Positions 22,152-35,870 of a stretch of 64,000 nucleotides of DNA are shown piece by piece. This DNA comes from Owenia fusiformis (Eukaryota > Annelida > Polychaeta > Sabellida > Oweniidae): the NCBI GenBank assembly GCA_903813345.2, contig CAIIXF020000005.1, positions 34,909,375 through 34,973,374 on the forward strand, given 5' to 3'. The position numbers and the translations under genes were made by a program. How positions within the stretch are numbered: the stretch's first letter is position 1; each line of letters starts with the position of its first letter. Below the pieces are notes generated by a model. The model did no database searches and was not told the DNA's origin. It saw only the letters and a program-made list of their open reading frames with translations.

Positions 22152-22692
22152 CAGGGTGACAAAGAAACTGGAACCCATGAATCATCAAATTTCTCGGAAA
22201 GTATTATACAAGTTGGTGCCACACCCCACACCTTAAATGAGTCCATTCGATGGCTCCAGGCTCACTTTTGTGATCAATTAATCAGTCGCCGTACCCACCA
22301 CATCTGGGCCCCCACACCCCTGAATTGAACCCCCCCCCCCAGATTTTCATCTGTGGGGTTATCTCAAGGATAATGTGTACACAGATAGACCACTTACCAT
22401 TGATGACCTCAAACTCAACATTGGAAGACTAATTAGAGAGATAGAGATGAATGCAGTCAGGTCATTGACAATTTTGCAAGAAAAATCACGCTCTTCATCC
22501 GACGTCGTGGTGCACATTTGGAGCACATTATCTAAACGTGCCTCATTTGGAAACTAATTATGCTAGAATGCTCAAACTTTGACATCTTGTCATACAATCA
22601 GTTGACTATACATGTGCGAAATAACAAAGCTCAATATGCATACTTGACGAAGTTATTTAGACTTAAGTGGGTTCCAGTTTTTTGTCACCCTG
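22152..22692 (+). mobile_element. Mariner-like element, decayed
   Basis: TA flanks (22150-22151 and 22693-22694) border ends CAGGGTGACAAAGAAACTGG and the complement of CAGGGTGACAAAAAACTGG, followed inward by AACCCA. At 541 bp it keeps only the end of a transposase gene. Confidence 0.9.
22288..22557 (+). pseudogene. Mariner transposase C-terminal remnant
   Basis: The frame holds DFHLWGYLKDNVYTDRPLTI followed by DDLK, the segment after the third catalytic Asp in mariner transposases, and runs to a stop at 22555-22557. Upstream, W-APTPLN-stop-TPPPDF is a recognisable but mutated version of the WPPRSPDLTPPDF motif, including one stop codon and a poly-C expansion. The gene is dead. Confidence 0.8.
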
Positions 22693-22694
22693 TA

Positions 22695-25600
22695 TATCGA
22701 ATAACAATTTATTGTCTTCATTTTGATTTGTAAAGCTGTTGCTGTAATTGGTTAACTGCAATTAGATGCCATATCAAACAGGATTTAAAGAATCATGTTT
22801 ATTATAAGACTATAAAAATAGTTTGAAAATTCGTCCTTCTACAGGTTACTTGTTATCGTTGTAGTGTCGTTTTTAGCAAGAAAAACAGAAATCGTAGATT
22901 TCTTTTCTTGATTCTATGTTTCAAGTTTTACTCATCTGAACAAAGCCCGGATGACAAAACAGAGCCCGGATGTTGAATGACGTCATATTTTGAAAGTTTG
23001 TTTTTGCTCGCCTGATTTCACTGATTCTTTCGACCTACTTGCACTTCAAATCAACTTTAATCTTATGGCGGCGGAAACATATTACTTTTCTCGATACTTT
23101 AGACATATGTAATGTAATAAGCAATGGTAAACTTTATAGAAATTACTGAAACGAATTTACTAGTTTTGTTGCCGTTCTGGATATTATTAGTATTTTAATG
23201 AAATTTTATTTAAAATGACCGAGTCAAAACCATTTCTCGAACAGTTTTTAGCCCCCCTCCATTTTCATCATGTGAAAAACTCAAGGGTTTCTAGGATTCT
23301 TAATAACATGTACATGTCATACCTGTTTGCGGCTCCATTTTTTCTTGCAATTTTTACAGAATGGATTTACTTAGTGTTTTGTTATCATAGGTAATATCAA
23401 CAATTTATATGAAGAATGCAATTGAACATCTTATTCATACTTGGAATCAGCATTTAACCTTGTATTCGCGAATGCAACTAACGCCTGTCGGCTACCGGAT
23501 TAACTAACTATTTTATTCGAAATTTGTTTAAATATGTTTAGTACCTGCCACTATTCCATTGAATTATTCATATTTAAATGAGTTGATCATAAAATAGTAA
23601 GTTAATCCGGTAGCCGCTAGCCGCTATTTGCATTCGCGAGCTAAGATGGTCCATATTATCAGCCAACGGGCGAAATAGAATGGAAAGGGTCACGCCGGGG
23701 TTTCGGGCTTATTAAGAGCTTCCCCAATTTTTCCTTGTCCCAGTGTCCTGTCGATGACTATTGGAAACAACCTATTTTCGTTCTTTTGATGCATGAGTTA
23801 AATGATCCGGAACAAACTATTATATGAAATGCCAATACATCCAACCGTAATTTCCTTATAATTTAATTACGAAAACACACTTAAGGTCCCTGGCCAGATG
23901 GTAAAGCAGACATCCTTGCCAATTGTATTCATTCAGTAACTGGCCCATGAAATACTAATTTTTCATTCTATTGTTGCCTTAATCTACTGGTTTTCAAGAC
24001 TCATGTGAAATAACAGTTTAATTGGCAATCCGATTCTCTTTAATATATTTTGCTTATGTGAAAATGCTATAGTTATCCTCGAAATGCATTAATAACGACT
24101 GGGGAATAATAAACAACGATTTCATTTTGAGGGTATATACTTTAAAAAGCTACCAAAAATACAACGCTCTAATATTGCAATCGTTTTTAAATTGTGATGG
24201 GTCTTTTTGAACTTTTGTGTCTTCAGTTAGTATGTACATGTATAATGAGTTATTAAACTTTTTTAACGTGCTAAATATTTTACTGCCTATTTTAGGAAGG
24301 GGTAAGGGGCCCATGCATGGCATTGGCAACACAATAGGGTACTCCACGATCATTTACTTGCCGCAATGCGATTTTTTAAACTTAGATATCATCTACTGTA
24401 AAACCCTCCCTTACAACAAACATATCAAAATAAGATAGCTCTACCACTTTTTTTTGTCAGGAATCAAGCAAGGGAAACTATAAAAAATGACTCATTAACG
24501 CTTTCGATTCACCAATTGTCGCCCAAATTCACATGTTTTTCAAGATCAATGTCACATTACTAAACATAGAATAACCATAGTAAAATATTTACCTATCTGA
24601 TATTCTTTGATAGCTCTGCATGTTTGAAAAACACAAAACACAATTGGTCTGAACCAGCCAATTCCATCATATAATCGATGTGAAAATGGAATTGTCTGAT
24701 AAAAATGTCCTGAACAAAATTGAAGATGATGAACACTAACCCTTATCATTTCTTTTCAAAATGTAAAGTACCTACCTAACTAAATGTCTTTGTAAGAAAA
24801 AGTAATTATATTTCGAGATGTTTCGGTAATGAAAATCTGATCTTTACATGTGATAGGAAGTGCCACACCCACTTTTGAAAAATATTGTCTCTTGCTTCGA
24901 CAAAACCCAGGACAAAAGAACACTAACAAATGGTTTTAAAGTTTTTATATCCTTTGTTGTTCATTAAAATATCAGAAAACCATATCTGACAAAATCTTTA
25001 ACACTATTGTAAAAACATTTAAACCACCAAGGAACATCCTTGAATGGATTAGTTACTTCTCTCGCACTACTTTTGGCGGACTAATCCTAGGATCGGCTGC
25101 TAGCACATGAAAGCTCGTAAGGTTAGGAGCAAACCCGTTTACTAAACCTGCCATTCGATTACCTTATCATAAATAGACGAGTCGTGTTAAAGTGCATTTC
25201 AGAGATACATAGATGAGCAATTTTTCATTTTCAATCATTGGTGAATGCGGCGAAATGTTTATTGGGGCAATTATACTTAGAAGTCATCAAGCAATGTTGA
25301 AGAATAGGAGTGGGCGTGTGCGTATACCCATTTGTAGAATGGTTCATTACAAAGAATGGCAAAGTTGACAACCTTTAAAGATTATTTGTACAATTTACTA
25401 TTTGTGTAAATATCTGAATTGAATCTTAAGTAACTGTTTAATCATCCCAACTGACTTTTATAGGCCATTATCCTTCTCCTGATGAGTTCTATTGCGTCTC
25501 ATAGAACTAATCGCGAAACGTATAATGAGAAGTGGTCTTTAAAATAACTCCACTCCTAGTCACAAGACGTGTCTTGCTCCGAGGCCAGAGGATAATAACC

Positions 25601-25969
25601 AAGTCCGGAGAGGTAACACATTCTATAAGTGACTAAGTTCTCCATGGAATATATCGTCTTTTGGTCTAAATGCGTCATTCATGACACTTGTCTTCTTGAT
25701 GTAAAGAAACTATACTCTCTCAGGGATTGCTGAGGATTTGACGCATTCGATTTAGTAAAAACAAATGTGATTGCTCAAAATCTCAGATTCTGATTCGTAT
25801 TGCCTCGAAATATGATGACAAAACTTCTACTTTTGATGTTTATATGCTCCAAATACTAGTAACACCACATGGCATTTACGTTAGTACTTTATTTCGAGTC
25901 TAGACTAGTCTTATTTCTGATCGCTCCTTTGAATGTTTTTTGTGATCAGTTTGCCGGGCGGGGACGGAC
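22695..25969. other. Long intergenic region
   Basis: No supportable gene in about 3.3 kb. A perfect TGACGTCA lies near 22979 beside two GAGCCCGGATG-type repeats (22946-22975), which could mark a promoter, but no downstream frame supports one. One MITE is listed separately. The remainder is AT-rich and unremarkable. Confidence 0.45.
23465..23640. mobile_element. MITE with about 50-bp TIRs
   Basis: Left: TTCGCGAATGCAACTAACGC, then CGGCTACCGGATTAACTAAC and TATTTTAT. The right end (23588-23640) is the inverted copy with a few mismatches. The element is about 175 bp with an AT-rich centre. The exact ends and target duplication are unclear because TCGCGA is itself palindromic. Confidence 0.75.
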
Positions 25970-26620
25970 TGGTTTTTGACATTCTCGATAAATTGATTTT
26001 CCGCCATAAAAATTTGATCTGCAACGTCTTGTATTTCCAGGCGAACCATTTGACGGATAGATTTCACATTTTTTAGGAATGCTTCGTTGTATTAAACTTA
26101 TTGGTTTTTGGCCAATATGTGTTAATGTCAAGGCAGCCGGTCCTAAAATCCTGTTTTTAAACTCTTGTCTACGCGTTTTCAGGAGATACATGTACGTTCG
26201 ACGGATTGATTAAAAACTTTTAGGGATGATTCTTCATAAGAAAATTTAGAACTCATTTGTTTTTAGCATTCTGGGTCAATGAAAAGTCAACCATTTTTGA
26301 TTTTCCGTCCTTTAATCTTGACGTTTCAAGTTAAAACGTTTGATTGATTGATCTGAAATTTTTAGAGGTCTTTTGGTATGAAATTAATTTTGGGGCATTC
26401 CGGGTAAATGCTAAGGAGGCCATTTTGGAATTTCCAATCTTGTGTGTCACGCCTTGTCTAAGTGTTTCCAGGCGAGCCATGTGGCGGCTTGATTTCAAAT
26501 GTTCAGGGACGCTTTCTCGTATAAAAATCTACAACACACTTGTTTTTGGTTATTCTGGATAAATGTTAAAGCTACCATTTTGGACTTGCCGTCACAAAAA
26601 CTGTCTATACTATTCAGGGG
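25970..26620. repeat. Diverged tandem repeat, about 130-155 bp period
   Basis: Four diverged units share two landmarks: TTTCCAGGCGA(A/G)CCAT (near 26035 and 26465) and ATTC(T/C)GG…AATG…CCATTTT (near 26110, 26270, 26397 and 26553). The spacing between successive landmarks is about 130-155 bp. No coding frame spans it. Confidence 0.6.
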
Positions 26621-29600
26621 GTTGATACCGTTCACCATGTTTTGTTCTAAATTGTGATCCTATATTTTTGGATACGCAACAAGTCGTAGGTCGAAGGTGC
26701 AGATCGCAGCGTTTTTAAGTACATTCCGTTCGAAAATAGCATATCAAATACAGTTTGGATCAAAATACTTATTCGATTCTTTCTTTACCAAAACAAGATC
26801 CGAAATCCTTTCAAATCTGCAATACCGCCGTCTGATACAAGTGTGTAATCAACTCCGGTGACACGTGTAATGAAAGAGGAAGTAAACTTGATCAGGTGTG
26901 ATACGTCTTTGTAATTTATTACACGGCTTTAGTGGAAATTGAAGCGATGTTGAGCGGTGACAATTTTTCTTTTTGTCAAAAGCAAAGCCACTAAGCTTTG
27001 AATACGCTGCATGATTAGTTTTTAGCACGGGAACATGGTATTCTTGTAATTGAATTATTCAGAAGTAAGATTCTGTAGATATTATCCTGAGGTTGAGAGT
27101 TCGTACCATCCTATATTCAAAGGACTTCATTAATTACCCAATTCATGGAAAGAAGTGGAATACCCTTGGACCAATAATGAGTTCACACCGTTGTCTTGAA
27201 TTGAGAGTCTAATAGAGAAGTTTCTAGATACATTTGAAATCTCGTTATTTCTAGTTTTTTGTAGGAGTTTCAGTTCAGTTTTGCATATTTAACCTCTAAT
27301 GACTTACCTTTCCTTCTTTTTAATAAAATATTTTAATTCAGTGAACAGTTTTGCACAACAATATTCTTTCAACAACCAAAATGTCCATGATTAATCACAA
27401 TATGTGCATTAACAGGGTCATTCCATTGTATGTCATTCGAGTTTTAGACAGATTCGTCCAACATGTTTGATAATTCATGAAATTAAGTGACTTTTGCAAG
27501 TTTTTACTCATTGAACCCCGTCAGTCTGGTCCACCAAAACAAAAAAACAAGTGGTGACATCTATTTATCTATCTTTATTCAACTATATAGCTACTCCATT
27601 CTGATTTATCAGGGTCACCCTTTATCAAACGCTTTTGGGAGTATTCCAAAGGATAATACGTGCTGCTTCCCACAATGTATTGTAGCAACACACTTATTTA
27701 TGTTTGATCAGATGGACCATGAAGCTCCCAAAGTTACTAGTTTAATGGAATGATTAGGTTCTTTATAGAAGATGAGTCGAAAATTAAAAACTCAATTGAA
27801 AGTACCTACTTAGCATCGTTTTGCAAGTTTTATCACGTTTTTAAAAGTGCGTGACGTCTTTTCAAGTGCAATTAATCGCTTGATAGACTTACATGGATGA
27901 GAAACATGGAAAGAAAAACCTCTAGACGATTGATCCAAATGGTCATTACGTCCGCATCTATTAATATAAAAGTCTTGTTATTTACAATGGAGTGATTCTT
28001 AGAATCTGCCTAATGGTGTGCAAATTAAATTAAGCCTCCAGGTCGTGTCATACGTTAAGTATTCCTCAGATCAAAAGGACCCTTCCAGCTTTCCTCGATT
28101 TTCTCAACTAAACTCTATGGGCACAGCTGCTTGAATATGTAACTAATGGCTCATACATGTATGCTTTCAGGACTAATGCGGTGAAGTTGTTTTGTTAATC
28201 AATCCCGTTCTTAAAGATTGACATTCATTATAGAAGGCACCATCTTTGAGCATCCTAATCGAAATCTAGGACTTTGTTCAAACTACACAGATCAATGCAA
28301 ACGTGACGATGCATGACAGTACAAATTTGGATGGAAAGTCAGCGATGGTTTATTCTTGATCCGATCTTCACAATAGTCGAGAGGTCTCTGTAAATGTAGC
28401 TGTCAAATGTCATCAAAGTGTCCCCATCTGTATTTGTCTGCTCATCATGATTCACATGTTTTATGTCTCAATCTACAACCGATTCGGAAGATTGAAGATA
28501 CTGTACTGTCTACAAACGATCGTTCCAAATATTCATTCTTTTTAGTTCATCCGAAACACTGTTGACGTGGGACAATTGGTTTTCCACGACACAGTCAAGG
28601 AGCGTCCCTGGAATTTTTCCAAGGGGCAGGAGGGGTACAACGGCGTGTCTACATCTAGAAACAGTCTCCGCGATCCATTATCATAGTTTGCACTTCAAGC
28701 CGAGGTACTCCACTTCTTTCGCAAGAGTACAGTTCTTCTTTCTTTCGAGTCTCCTCTTACTCATCAAAATCCTCCGGTAAAAGTAAAACGGGCTCAAAAG
28801 GGAAAGTGTGATCTTCAGAAAGGTTTTGATTATAATAAGATTATGCCAAAATCCAAACGATGGGTCGTGAAAAATTGACCTAGTTTGTACATTTGGAAAA
28901 TGGACTTGGAAAATGTCATCTTTCATAAAATAGTCAGCGCTTCGTAATTTACCAGGTATATGTCGTTCTAATGATCAAAATGGAACGAATGGAAAAAATA
29001 AAAACAAGTAAAGGATACAAAACAAAAGATTTGATAATCTGAACATTCTCCAAGTGCACTCTGATACTACCATAAATTGGACGAAGCCGTTCTTTGAAAA
29101 ATTACGACAATATAAAAGATTTCACATGCCAAGTGATCAGTTCATAAACTACTTAAGAACACCTTGGAATTTGACGTTTTTCTATATCCTGAGTTTCACT
29201 CTTTGAGTCCTGCAATAATAGTTAATTATTGATCCTTATATATTGAATGCTTCATTAATAAACTTAGACCTATTAGAAGATTGGAAATTTCTATCTAATC
29301 CGATTTTCACAATTTTACCCAATTATTTTCTCATAAAAACAAACATCAACCATATGCAGACGTCATCCAAATAAGAATTGATGGCCTTCTGGGTTCCTTC
29401 AACACTGATTCACAAGATAATTATTTAAATCTCTTACGGAGTTGCAGTATAATACGTCAACAACGAATACGATCGAGTAACAAAATGGTTGCGTGATATT
29501 AACAAAGATGGCACGGTGTTTGGGAGACGATATTTCATTCAGCTTAATTTGCGACTTAATATTTTATCCAATGGTTTGGTGTCGAAAACGACACCGTATA

Positions 29601-30420
29601 ATTTTCGAATGTCTTTAATCTTTTTGCGATTTTAGTATACAATTTCAAATTAGAAATACACTGAGAATAAATTCTTTATGAAACATTTACACGTTGTACA
29701 TTGCAGAAAGGTACTAAATAAGAATTAAATCAACACAGCATAGCGGAGGTCTATTAATTAAGTGTTTACGTATCTCTTCATTAATGAAACAATCGTAAAT
29801 AATGTCTAGTGGTGGTTGGGTGGCATGTACTGTATGTATTAAAAGCAGTTGAAAGCTCCACTTAACAGCTTAAACTCACATCTTTTATCTCGTATTATAT
29901 GCAGTTATATACCAGTTATATAAGAACCAGCAGCAAGAGGAGATATATAAAACCGATACTTGTACACTTACTATATACTTGTAATGCTAAATAGGGCAAT
30001 TCAAAAATCCAGGCTGGATTCGTTATATGTGACGATAAGTATTTGCAGTCTATGGGTTTTTATGTTTTTACGTTACAAATAGCTGAGAAAATATTTGTGT
30101 TTATTATTGCTTCAAGAATGAATGATAACCGAGTGGAAAACTGACTAGTATCGTCACTTTGAACAATCCAAAATATTTGATATTACATCCGTTTGAAAAC
30201 ACCTGTGAACTGTGTACAATCTTAATGTTTTTGTAAGGAATCTTGACGGAGCTCGTTCGATTAGATCGATGTTTTACATGATACAGCAGTTGTTTTGCAA
30301 GTATGTTGTGTTGAATGTTTTCTGGCTTATGGTTTATACGGTTGGATGAATCTTCCGCTACACTTGCAATCGCTTCCTTTACACCCTAGTCGCATTATAA
30401 AATTAAAAGAAATGTTAAAT
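26621..30420. other. Long intergenic region
   Basis: About 3.8 kb without a supportable gene; short reading frames such as those near 27487, 28562 and 28681 show no domain or splice support. A dispersed-repeat copy at 27220-27560 is listed separately. A perfect 7-bp stem GGTGTCG-AAAA-CGACACC occurs at 29578-29595. Confidence 0.45.
27220..27560. repeat. Dispersed repeat, copy 1 (uninterrupted)
   Basis: Shares ordered motifs with 33975-35070: TTGAAATCTCG, AATGACTTAC.TTTCCTTC followed by TTTTTAATA, AATTCAGTGAA, ATCACAATA, GTCAT.CCAT, and AATTCATGAA..AAGTGACT. The order is the same in both copies, but the other copy is split by an insertion. Confidence 0.6.
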
Positions 30421-31050
30421 GTAATGTAATAATTTAATGTAGAAATGTAAATAATTTAATGTAGAAATGTTACTGACCGCAGAAATGATAGACCGTGTGT
30501 TCGCCGTAACAAATGTGACTGGGGCTTATAAATCAGTAGATGTGTGCGGTAACCACGATCACCTATTATGGTGTTACATTGCTGTCTCCGTACGGCGTAT
30601 TTATTTGTTACAAGCCGTTGAGTCGCCGTAGAAATTCTAACTCGGATTATTACCTTTACAGCTAATAACTATTGCTGCGGTCGCCGTTGAAATTAACAAG
30701 GCGCAGCCAAACCGTGGAAAGTTCCCACGGTGATCGTTCATCTGGCATACGATCGACTTGACCTTTGCAAACCGTAGGATTGCCGTAAGGCCCCCTTGTG
30801 GCCGCCTTACGTGTACCTTGAGACGAAAAGGAAAAATACGCCCGCCAGATGAACGCCCTACGCTGACCGTGTGTCATCAATTAAAGGCCGTACGGAAACC
30901 GTAGTTTTTATGTCTCTTCAAAATCAAAAAGTAAACCTCATGACTGCCGTAGCAAATGTGACTGCTAAAGTATCTGACCGCAGCAATTCTAAGGCGGCCG
31001 AAGGTATTTTACTGACCACACTGTAGCCGTAGCAAATGTAAACAAGGCTT
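30421..31050. repeat. GC-richer cluster of CCGTAGCAAATGTGAC repeats
   Basis: This block is less AT-rich than its surroundings. GCCGTA(A/G)CAAATGTGACT-type motifs occur near 30493, 30943 and 31026, with related CCGTAGG, CCGTAAGG and CTGACCGCAG motifs between them. A small direct repeat (AATAATTTAATGTAGAAATG) occurs twice near 30427-30470. The motif also forms the ends of a small element at 52996-53146, so this is probably a pile-up of related MITE fragments. Confidence 0.5.
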
Positions 31051-33974
31051 CACTTCTTATTTTAAAACTTTCTAGGTCGTTCTTATCGACACTCTGTTCA
31101 TGAATTTATGGATGGACCGTTGACATTCTTATGAACGTAGAAACTTAATCATAGTTTAGGATATTGGGGGTTGTTTTCTTTATTGCATTAGGGTTTGTAA
31201 ATACATAAATGTAAATTACTTGCTGTGTTTTACAATTCTCTTTGGTCTTTCAGCTATTGTACTCATCGCTGAAACTACAATAGTATAATGCACGTAAATT
31301 GATTATGGCCTGTCCGTATTCGTTGTTTGTGTATTATTTTAAATTCCCGTATTCAAGACAAAATTAGAAGTGATGCGAAAAATATAGATAGACTATGGTT
31401 TCTAATAGTAAGTAGGCTAAGTGGCGGGATGTGTTGCATGTTCGTTCAGGGCCTTTGCCTGGAGTAGTATGAGTACTAATTTATAAGGTCATTGACCTCA
31501 TTTGATATTCCTTGCAACGGGCCATCGTGCATACATGTTTATAGCATATTTTTCTCAATGCAACGTCTTGGACAGTAAAGCACGTACATGACACGTGCTG
31601 TGACATGCCTTTTTTAAAAACAGTTTAGATTATAATTCAAAATTTGTCATGAATAAACAAAAGGTTTTGCTTTTACTTTTGCCGGCAGATTATGTAAACC
31701 ATCTGGAAAAATAAAATGTATAGCTATTATAATGGATCTTATTGGAGTGTAGCGGATGGGTGCGCAATTACCACTCAATATATATTACTGCAGAAGTGAC
31801 TTAAACAATAAATTATTTTTTTGTACATTTTATTTTACCCTCTAGCAAATAAATACTAGTTTTAACCACAGTCGGTGTGCGATTGTCCTGTATGTTATTT
31901 TGCGATAAGGCCACAGCTGCAAAAGGTGCAATCATTTTGCGTAAATCAAATGAAAACATGAACTGTGCATAAGGTATGTCAGTTAATGCCTTCATATCAT
32001 TAAATCAAACATATGTCATTGGCAGAAATTTGATGGTGAAATATATGTAATAATTTCGATAGGCGAACTCCATTTTTTGATGTTTCTCTTTTAAGCTTCC
32101 AAGAACAGGCCTTGCAGGGTGCATAAAAGTATCATTAGTTATCCTCTTAAAAGATGGCACAATGTCTAGGGGATTTTTTTAGATTATCTAATTTGATGAA
32201 TTCACTTATTAGACATGGTCGGTGTTGAAACATGACCCTTCTATTGTTTTTAGTATGATCCGTTAATCTGCTGTATATTCAGTAGTCACACATGCTTGGC
32301 AATGGCATGGTGTGTCCGATCCAGCCTATAACCAATAACCAACTCATGGTCACTAGTTAAACGGTTATCAATGTGACAACTGGAGATTGAAACTGATACT
32401 TTGCAAACTTGACCCTTGCAAGATAATATGTTCTTTTATTGATTTCGTATCTTTTAGATGATTTCGTAGAAAATAATAAAGTGTATGAAAATAATTAAGT
32501 ACAAGACTCGGTGCACTGGGTTATGACCATTACTTAAAAGCTTTGTTTCCTGAAATTATAACACTCGATGCTCCGCATGTCTCATGCAAAGTTTGGAAAG
32601 CAACACCTTGAAGGAATGGTCATTCCAGGGTCCAGGGCTTAAATCCTTAAATCGAAACACTGATTTATTATTCAGATATTAACCCCCAGACAACAATATG
32701 TCCTTTTTAAGATTTTTTGGACGGAATGGGACGTTTGGGGATTTGTTTGCCGTGACTGGGGGTAAGTACGAATTATATCAAAGTTTGATTAGTCTTGTTT
32801 TGGTTATATTACAGAATAAAATGAATGATAAAACGACCTAGAATGGCAACACCTGTGAGTTGTATGTAAGTGTAATCTTTATGTTAACAGATCTTGACCG
32901 TTCTGCCCGCTCGACCAAATCAATTTAAACAGATTATACCAGTTGTTTCATTTAGTAACTGTTCCTAAATATTTCAGGATAAGGGAGAGCTGTGTGTACA
33001 GATGTTACGTAGTACTCCACAGAACTTTCTCCACTGCTTTCTTGACTATTTTATCAATCCTCGCCAATCATTTTTATCCTAGACTTTTAAAATAACTCCA
33101 TCCTCTTATGAATCTAATGGGGGTTGGCACTTTTGCAAAATAGTTTCATTTCATGTTAACCCCTTTCCACTATTTTAACATCGTAGGTTTATCATACTTC
33201 CAAATAAAACCATGAATACATACATCATGCTCTTTTAATATCAGTACTAGCAGTACTTATCGTATAAGTATAAAACAATTTCCATACTTTTCCATCTTTT
33301 TCGATCTAATATTTTTTATTCAATTTTTTTGTTTGAATTTTCACTTTTCAATTCAAACTTTCAAATTTTTGTTTAATTTTTCAATTTTATGTTTGATAAT
33401 TCATATTGTTCGATACTGCATTTTTCGATTCAAACTTTCCAAATTTTTGTCCAATTAGGAACGTTAGTAACGTCTTCAATATTTGATATTTTAAATGAGC
33501 TATTACACATATCCTCTATGTTTGATTCAACTTTAATTCTAGCCTTGTTACAAACTGCGAAACCAAAAACTGATCAAACACCAAAAAATCAAGGTGTCAA
33601 ACACTGAAAAGATCTTTTTGCAAGATAAATAGAAGCTTCGATATTCAATGATTAAGAAACTAAAATGATAAAATGTTCGAACTAAAACGGTGAAAAAGTT
33701 CGAACCAAAATGGTCCAAAAGTTCGAACTAAAAATTCAACATCGCACTTGCATGATCATTTTTATTCTCAAACAGTTCGACATTCTGGATTTTGCGCATG
33801 TGTGCTGTGGTGTTGTATTATTAGTACTAATTAGCATAAAGGGAGGTTGCAAAGGCACACCTGTTTAACATCCAAGAATAAATTAGAAGCCATATCTACT
33901 TTACAGTTTGGCCGATTTAGTTCAACAACTTCAAGCATATCCTGACCGAGATTTCATTTAGGGAAGTTTCTGTA
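31051..33974. other. Long intergenic region
   Basis: About 2.9 kb of AT-rich sequence with no gene I can support. The stretch 33290-33440 is a low-complexity mixture of TTCAAATTTTTG-type motifs, and TTCGAAC.AAAA motifs recur at 33675-33735. Confidence 0.45.
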
Positions 33975-35070
33975 TGGCTTTGAAATCTCGATAATTCTCA
34001 TTTTCAGTAAACTTTTAAGTTGCATCCTATTAAACCTCTACTATTAAACCTATAATGACTTACTTTTCCTTCTTTTTAATAGCATATTTGAATTCAGTGA
34101 AACTTTTCCACAATAATAACTTTGATATATGGAATCATTACACCAAAAGTAGTGCGAAAATGGCCTTTTTACGTGGCAAGGTTTTGATGGATCCTTTTTA
34201 CGTGGCAAGGTTTTGATGACATCCAAAGACATATAGTATTATAGTTCCTCTTTCACGTCTATTATCTCATGGAAATGGGCATAATGGGCATACCAGTGCA
34301 AAGATCTTTGTTACGTGGTAAAACAAGCTATCAGACATTGTCTAAAGAGCAGATTTAGGTCAGAAATTCTACTTTTAACATGGCGACATTGACCATGAAA
34401 AAATATAGCTATTTTGGGCGATAATATGTGATTCTAAAGTGAAAATGAGTGCTTTTTCGGAGTTTTACTTGAACCACGCCTAGAAAAAATCGAAGTGGTA
34501 AACCAACCTCCACTTTTGGACATTTTTGTCTAGAAGTGTTCTAGATGATTGATTGTATGTCTAGAAATATTTGATAAATTTATGCCATTATGGTGGGTAT
34601 GGGTGCTTTTTGCTCTCATTTTTTACCTCATTTCCGCAGTTGCCATAGTAACTATTAGGCTTTGTTAATCATGTCAAATTGATTTCTGAAGGATATCCAC
34701 CTTATATTAGTTGGGCTTAGTTTTAAGGAAAATGGGCCTGGTTTGTTATGCTGGCAATGAGGTTGATTTTGGCAAGTACAGTAAAACGGCAAAACAACGG
34801 GGCAGTCATACCGTATGCATTTACTGTTATTTAAATAATTTTACATAACTATATTTCAACTTTTACGGTGGAGGCCAAATATCCTTTGATGCAATGGTAT
34901 ACTTTTTTAAAACATTGATTTTTTTATTCGTTCAACAGAAAAAATGTTCATGTCTGATCACAATAGGTCATCCCATATTATGCAATTCGAATTCGAATTT
35001 GAATAGACGGACTCAACCTTCACTTTTTAATAAATCATGAAAAAAGTGACTATTGCGAGTCAATGTACAC
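33975..35070. repeat. Dispersed repeat, copy 2 (interrupted)
   Basis: Left part 33975-34125 and right part 34930-35070 together match the repeat at 27220-27560 in order. The roughly 800 bp between them have no counterpart there and look like an insertion. That interval contains a direct 25-bp duplication, TTTTTACGTGGCAAGGTTTT with GATG, at 34166-34220. Confidence 0.55.
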
Positions 35071-35870
35071 ATGGTAACATGGTAAATAAAATCCAATAAA
35101 TTCTACCAAGCTAGAAATTACACCATAATATCAATTTTATCAAAATTACATCTAGAAAATGGTTTCAAAGAAAAAACTTTTCTTTCAAAATGTGATTTCT
35201 AGGTCGGGTAGTTTCTCTGTTTACTCTTTACTTGTACAGACAATGTTTTATTTCACTGGACATATTTTCAGTTGTATAATTATCCCCCTGAAAAATGTAA
35301 TGAGAAAATTTAAGCAATAGAATTGGGAATATTTTCCCGAATCAGCAGCAACAATATTTGACCCAAATTAGCCACCTGGTGATGAAACTGGTAACTAACT
35401 ACTGGAATCTTGGTATTTTTCAGATATATTTTACATAATATCCTGGGCAACAGGAGCGATGCTCTATAGATTTGAAATCTCGTTGATGTCTCAATTTTAA
35501 AGAGATTTTGAGAGATTTGCACACTTTGATTTGCATATCGAAATATAAATTGTTTGTACCACAGTGGTTGAAGATAAACCATATAGAAATGTTATTTAAG
35601 ATAACTTCGGTAGGTTTTCCCACATCTTACTTAATCGTGTGTTTTTCGAAATGTCGAGTGAATCCCCAAAGGATATATTCTATTTCACACAAAGTCATAC
35701 GTAGTGAGATAATCAATGAGCCATTGTACTTTATATACGTAGGCTAAGTAACGGGATGTTTTAACACGTTCCCATGCGGCGTTGATGATGGAAATCTGCG
35801 AAGAGGTTGTGTAGTCTTATTTCTCCCTGCAAAGTTTGAGACGTTGAGATTGATGTTTTCACTGGTCTTT
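35071..35870. other. Intergenic region
   Basis: AT-rich sequence without a recognisable gene. Overlapping short frames around 35310-35750 occur on both strands and lack any domain signal. Confidence 0.45.

Noticed and set aside
29578-29595. GGTGTCG-AAAA-CGACACC as a transcription terminator
   Set aside because: The stem is only 7 bp, no gene precedes it, and intrinsic bacterial terminators do not apply to a eukaryotic genome.
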